Assembly: GCA_910587905.1 (NCBI GenBank)
Contig: CAJUOF010000175.1
Coordinates: 1-8,479 of the forward strand
DNA length: 8,479 bases
Source of the DNA: an uncultured Lachnospiraceae bacterium
Lineage (GTDB): Bacteria; Bacillota_A; Clostridia; Lachnospirales; Lachnospiraceae
Direction: 5' to 3'
Position 1 is the first letter of the stretch, and each line of letters starts with the position of its first letter. Under the pieces are notes generated by a model. The model was not told where the DNA came from. It did not search any database and saw only the letters and a list, made by a program, of their open reading frames with translations. Shown here one piece after another: positions 5,320-8,479 of this stretch. The position numbers and the translations under genes were made by a program.

Positions 5320-6078
5320 TCAAGCGTTTCGGAACACTTCTACATCTTTTTTGTAAGCCATTCCCACCGTGGCAATGTCCATTCCCATCAGGATAAACTG
5401 CCATCCGGCCTCCCTGGCCGCCAGCGCATCGTCAATGGTGTTGACAAAAATACCACCGGCTTTTCCGGCCGCTCTGGCCGCATTCAAGATCCTTTTTTCT
5501 GCCTCCAACATCATCGGATGCTTGATCTGTCCGGGAATGCCAAGAGCCTGTGACATATCATAGGGCCCTAAAAAGATTACATCGATGTTGTCAATCTTTG
5601 CCACCTCTTCGATCTGATCCAGACAGGATTTGTTTTCACACTGCACACAGATCATCGTCTCCTCATTTGCCCTGGCCGTATAGTTTTCGCCCAATCCCCA
5701 GGTCGAAGCTCTGGGAACGGCCATGCCTCTCACACCAATGGGGGCATATTTCGCTTTCTGTACAACCAAAGCAGCCTGCTCGGCGCTTTCCAGTTGAGGA
5801 ACCAAAATTCCGTGGGCACCGATATCCAAAAAGCGAAGGATTCCGGTTCTCGTATCCTCGGTCACACGCACAATCGGCGTCATCCCCTGAAGCTCGGCGG
5901 CACGGATGCAATTCACGACGGAATCCGGCGTACCAGGGCCATGCTCACAGTCAATGACAATGAAATCCAAGCCTGCCGCTCCCATAATTTCTGCGATATC
6001 AGGATTGCTGCTGTTGAAAAAGGAACCGAGCACAGCTTCCCCTGCTTTGATTTTTTCTTTGATGATATTTTTGAACAT
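5320..6078 (-). CDS. HpcH/HpaI-family class II aldolase (2-keto-3-deoxy acid type)
   Basis: A 252-aa cytoplasmic, metal-dependent aldolase that cleaves 4-hydroxy-2-oxo acids to pyruvate (or a related 2-oxo acid) and an aldehyde. Known relatives are HpaI (4-hydroxy-2-oxoheptanedioate), GarL (2-keto-3-deoxyglucarate) and YfaU/RhmA (2-keto-3-deoxyrhamnonate). Catalytic residues are visible: Asp43 and His46 in DFIVIDCEHGP, Arg71 in PIVRV, the loop GAHGILVPQLES (88-99), metal ligand Glu148 in VQCEN and metal ligand Asp174 in FLGPYDMSQALG. These match HpaI His45, Arg70, Glu149 and Asp175 in place and order. The length is typical. The ATG at 6078 has GGAGG upstream. It is the last gene of a three-gene operon, 49 nt after the aldehyde dehydrogenase, and ends at a shared terminator. 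The true substrate cannot be told from sequence. Confidence 0.92.
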   Translation of the reverse strand: MFKNIIKEKIKAGEAVLGSFFNSSNPDIAEIMGAAGLDFIVIDCEHGPGTPDSVVNCIRAAELQGMTPIVRVTEDTRTGILRFLDIGAHGILVPQLESAEQAALVVQKAKYAPIGVRGMAVPRASTWGLGENYTARANEETMICVQCENKSCLDQIEEVAKIDNIDVIFLGPYDMSQALGIPGQIKHPMMLEAEKRILNAARAAGKAGGIFVNTIDDALAAREAGWQFILMGMDIATVGMAYKKDVEVFRNA

Positions 6079-6127
6079 AGTGATTTCCTCCGAAGTTTAA
6101 ATATATTTTATGGTCAAATGAAGCTCT

Positions 6128-7552
6128 TTACAGAGAAATAATGACGGTCTTTTCGTCTGTCATCTCTTCGATACAAATGCTGGGGCTTTCGCTTCCGCCT
6201 GCTCCGCTCTTCTTGATTCCGCCAAAGGGCATATTGGGAATGTGAACGGCTGTTGAATCATTGATGACAATCCCTCCCGCTTCCAGCCTGTCCGCAGCTT
6301 TCATGGCAAGATTGATGTCCTTCGTAAACACCGCGTGGTGCAGGCCATAGATCGTATCGTTGGCAGCGTCGATCGCCTCATCAAAGCTGTCATAAGGAAC
6401 GACGGAAAGGACAGGGGCAAACACCTCATCTTTCACCACTCTCATGTCAGGTGTGACGTCGGTTAATACCGTGGGCGCATAGACACGGGAAGTAATCTTT
6501 CCGCCGCCTGCGACAAGCTTTGCGCCGCCTGCAACGGCTTCTTTCACCCAGGAATCCACACGGTCCACATCAGCCTCCGAAATTAAGGGGCCTACCGTGG
6601 TTTCAGCCGCTTCCGGGTCGCCGGCCACCACCTGCTCTGTGTATGTTTTCAGGCACGCAAGAAACTCATCCACAATGTCCCTCTGGACATATAGTCTCTG
6701 GGGGCGGAAGCAGAGCTGCCCCGCATTCATATAGCCGGAAGCCCCCATATTTTCTGCCACAGCCTTCACGTCAATGTCCTTATGGATAATGACGGCGCCG
6801 CTGTTTCCCAGGTCCATGGAGCACTTTCTGAGTCCAACCGTGTTCCTCACATGCTCGCCCATTGCCATGCTGCCTGTAAAGCAATAGAACCCAATGTCCT
6901 CATTTTTAAGCAAGGCTTCTCCAGTCACCGGTCCGCTTCCAAGGATCAGTTGGATGTGGTTCTCTGGAAGTCCCGCCTTTAACAGAATTTCCACCAATTT
7001 GACCCCATAGCCGGGACACACGGAAGCAGGCTTCAGGACAACCGCATTTCCCGCGGCGATCGCGGGGGCCAGCTTATTTGCCGTCAATACCAACGGCACA
7101 TTAAAGGGCATGATGATTCCAACAATCCCGACAGGTTTGCGAATGGTATAGCAAATCTTGTTCTCGAAGCCTTCCATGCCCTCCGCCGCGATGACCTGGC
7201 CTTTGATTCTTCTTGCTTCCTCCGCGGCAAGCTGGAATGAGGTAACGGTTCTCATAACCTCCCACCGGCTGTCCCCCATACACCTTCCCGCTTCATGACA
7301 GATCAGATTTGCCATATCCTCCTGCTCTTCTGCCAGAAGCTCGGCGACTCGATTTAAAATGCGATAGCGCTCTGTCGGCGTGAGCTTATTCTCACGGAAG
7401 GATTGTTTCGCCGCCGCCACCGCCTCTTCAACCATAGCTGCAGAGGTCACCGCAAACTGGGCACATACCTCACCGGTATACTTGTGATACACAGGAGTTC
7501 TCTCTAAGCTGTCTCTCCATTCGCCGTTTACATACATTTTGTGAAGCCTCAT
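6128..7552 (-). CDS. NAD(P)-dependent aldehyde dehydrogenase family protein with Asp at the usual Glu base
   Basis: A 474-aa aldehyde dehydrogenase that would oxidise an aldehyde to the acid in the cytoplasm. Domain marks in order: MPFN with oxyanion Asn151; cofactor-site Lys174 in VVLKPAS; FTGSMAMGEHV (225-235) in the nucleotide-binding fold; the general-base motif, here MDLGNSG with Asp247 where LELGG (Glu) is normal; catalytic Cys281 in AGQLCFRPQR; cofactor-binding Glu376 in DEVFAPV; and MPFGGIKKSG (441-450). The length is normal. The ATG at 7552 is preceded by AAGGAGG at 8 nt; an ATG 7 nt upstream is out of frame. It sits between the truncated alcohol dehydrogenase (25 nt) and the aldolase (49 nt), so it is clearly in one operon with them. 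The Asp247 change could slow hydrolysis of the thioester or reflect a different acyl acceptor, but that is inference. Confidence 0.93.
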   Translation of the reverse strand: MRLHKMYVNGEWRDSLERTPVYHKYTGEVCAQFAVTSAAMVEEAVAAAKQSFRENKLTPTERYRILNRVAELLAEEQEDMANLICHEAGRCMGDSRWEVMRTVTSFQLAAEEARRIKGQVIAAEGMEGFENKICYTIRKPVGIVGIIMPFNVPLVLTANKLAPAIAAGNAVVLKPASVCPGYGVKLVEILLKAGLPENHIQLILGSGPVTGEALLKNEDIGFYCFTGSMAMGEHVRNTVGLRKCSMDLGNSGAVIIHKDIDVKAVAENMGASGYMNAGQLCFRPQRLYVQRDIVDEFLACLKTYTEQVVAGDPEAAETTVGPLISEADVDRVDSWVKEAVAGGAKLVAGGGKITSRVYAPTVLTDVTPDMRVVKDEVFAPVLSVVPYDSFDEAIDAANDTIYGLHHAVFTKDINLAMKAADRLEAGGIVINDSTAVHIPNMPFGGIKKSGAGGSESPSICIEEMTDEKTVIISL

Positions 7553-7577
7553 CGTTCATTTCCTCCTTCTTTCTTTT

Positions 7578-8366
7578 TCATGGTTTCAAGACCACTTTTA
7601 ATGCTTCTTTTTTGGCCATCAAATCAAGGCCCCTGTTCGCCTCTGCCAATGGCAGCCGATGAGTTACCAGCTTCGAAAAGAGATCGGCATTTTTTCTGCA
7701 AAGCTCCATGGCCCGGAAGGTATGACTGCTGTCACTGACCCAGACTCCCTGAATGCGCAGATTCTTTTTGACCACCTCTCTATAAAACTCCACCTGCTGG
7801 ACCCCTGCCGGCTGAGCAAAGCCCATGCTCAGATAGGTTCCCCCCGGACGAACAAGCTTGATTCCCTCTTCCACCACTCCGGAAGCTCCGGCGGCTTCCA
7901 CCACAAGATCCACCCCTCTGCCCCCCGTCTTATCCATAACAAACTGAAAGCGCTCTTCTTTTGTTGTGATTTTTCGATTGAGCAGCATGGTCGCACCAAA
8001 CTCCTTGCAGAGCTCCAGGCGCATTTCAGAACCACCAAGAACGATGATCTCAGAAGCACCAAGATATTTCGCAAACATAATCGAATAAATCCCCAAAGGC
8101 CCGGGGCCCTGAATCAGAACCGTCTGCCCCAAGCAATTATCGATCAAATCAAATCCATGGGCTGTGGTCGCTCCGGAGCAGGATGCCGTCACCAGAACCT
8201 CGGAAGGAATCTCTTCCTCTATCCTAAAAATATCGGTCTCCGGCGACAAAATAATATACTGACTATAACAGCCATTTAGATAGGGAGCATCCGCACAGCC
8301 GATGTTAATCCCGTACACCCGTCTGCTGGTGCACAGAGACGGCTCTTTTTTGTAGTGGTCAAGCAT
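7578..8366 (-). pseudogene. Zinc-type alcohol dehydrogenase (MDR family), N-terminus lost to an insertion
   Basis: The 262 codons left encode the C-terminal two thirds of a medium-chain dehydrogenase/reductase of the Zn-alcohol or threonine dehydrogenase kind. Present: the last structural-zinc Cys (Cys12 in KKEPSLC), RRVYGINIGCADAPYLNGCYSQYI, the Rossmann motif GPGPLG at 87-92 in VLIQGPGPLGIYSIMFAKYLGA, GGRGVDLVVEAAG, and a normal C-terminus ending VVLKP. Missing: about 100 residues with the catalytic Cys, the GHE motif and the first three structural-zinc cysteines. The frame opens at ATG 8366 with no ribosome binding site, and directly upstream is insertion-element DNA. The second Rossmann strand ends VLGGSEMR, with Gly where NAD-type enzymes often have Asp, so NADP use is possible. 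The stop is 25 nt before the aldehyde dehydrogenase. The remnant cannot be an active zinc enzyme. Confidence 0.85.
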
Positions 8367-8369
8367 TTT

Positions 8370-8479
8370 TGTAACGCTTATGGCTAATAAAATTAGTTTC
8401 CAAGTTATGAAGCAGTCCGTACCTGATAAGGTGTACGGTATCCATTATAGCTGTGCGGACGAACATGGTTGTATGTGAC
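8370..8479 (-). mobile_element. 3' end of an integrase-core insertion sequence (boundary tentative)
   Basis: Everything from the right edge to about 8370 appears to be insertion-element DNA. The suggested outer end reads TGTAACGC (8370-8377, plus strand), in keeping with the TG...CA ends of IS3-type elements. After it the alcohol dehydrogenase frame resumes. A short inverted repeat (CTAAT-AAA-ATTAG, 8384-8396) lies after the transposase stop. The other end and any target duplication are outside the window, so the exact boundary is a guess within several bases. Confidence 0.5.
8405..8479 (-). CDS. Transposase C-terminus, IS3-like integrase core (partial)
   Basis: The minus strand from the window edge reads VTYNHVRPHSYNGYRTPYQV, then RTAS and a TAA at 8407-8405. 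YNxxRPHSxxGYxTP is the hallmark C-terminal end of rve integrase-core transposases (IS3 OrfB, IS481 and relatives). Only 24 residues are in the window; the catalytic DDE residues lie beyond it. Which subfamily it belongs to, and whether the full element is intact, cannot be seen. Confidence 0.75.
   Translation of the reverse strand, partial: VTYNHVRPHSYNGYRTPYQVRTAS

Noticed and set aside
7659..8279. 206-codon open frame on the plus strand
   Set aside because: Antisense to the clearly recognisable alcohol dehydrogenase; its translation resembles no family.
1..8479. CRISPR array, tRNA, rRNA, riboswitch, attachment site or replication origin
   Set aside because: No regularly spaced repeats, no tRNA-like or rRNA-like sequence and no familiar riboswitch core were seen on either strand.

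Overview
The window looks like chromosomal DNA of a spore-forming Clostridia, most likely a Lachnospiraceae-type gut anaerobe. The reasons are the start of spoIVA at the left edge, strong AGGAGG-type ribosome binding sites, a YerB/DUF3048 lipoprotein, a PfoR-type membrane protein, and remnants of IS66 and of an integrase-core (IS3-like) element. Family calls come from reading the translations; no database search was possible.

Layout. (1) Positions 1-1957, all minus strand: an uncharacterised 168-aa protein, a DUF3048 lipoprotein, then the first 55 codons of spoIVA. A strong hairpin plus T-run lies between the lipoprotein and spoIVA and overlaps both the spoIVA ribosome binding site and a sigma-E-like promoter. 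(2) Positions 1958-2485: no intact gene. This is a scar with the C-terminal part of an IS66 TnpB on the minus strand, butted against a basic, AT-hook-like protein tail on the plus strand that ends in a perfect hairpin. (3) Positions about 2450-4020: a visibly AT-rich islet with a GNAT acetyltransferase (minus) and a LysR-type regulator (plus), transcribed divergently. Their predicted promoters share nearly the same -10 bases. It looks imported. (4) Positions 4020-5241, plus strand: a 20-bp palindrome and a promoter in front of a PfoR/PTS_EIIC_2 membrane protein. (5) Positions 5271-5318: a shared bidirectional terminator. (6) Positions 5320-8366, minus strand: a catabolic operon reading ADH, ALDH, HpcH/HpaI aldolase. 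The first gene has lost its N-terminal third to an insertion element whose transposase C-terminus occupies 8405-8479.

How the genes fit together. The aldolase, aldehyde dehydrogenase and zinc-type alcohol dehydrogenase would make a route that oxidises a hydroxylated substrate, cleaves a 2-keto acid to pyruvate (or a relative) plus an aldehyde, and oxidises the aldehyde. The substrate cannot be read from the sequence. The convergent PfoR-like membrane protein may transport a substrate, but nothing here proves it. The operon has probably been cut from its promoter by the insertion. I see no wholly novel multi-gene system. The most interesting items are the regulatory architecture in front of spoIVA, the symmetric GNAT/LysR promoter pair, the aldehyde dehydrogenase with Asp in place of the usual general-base Glu, and the IS scars that border the AT-rich islet and the broken operon.
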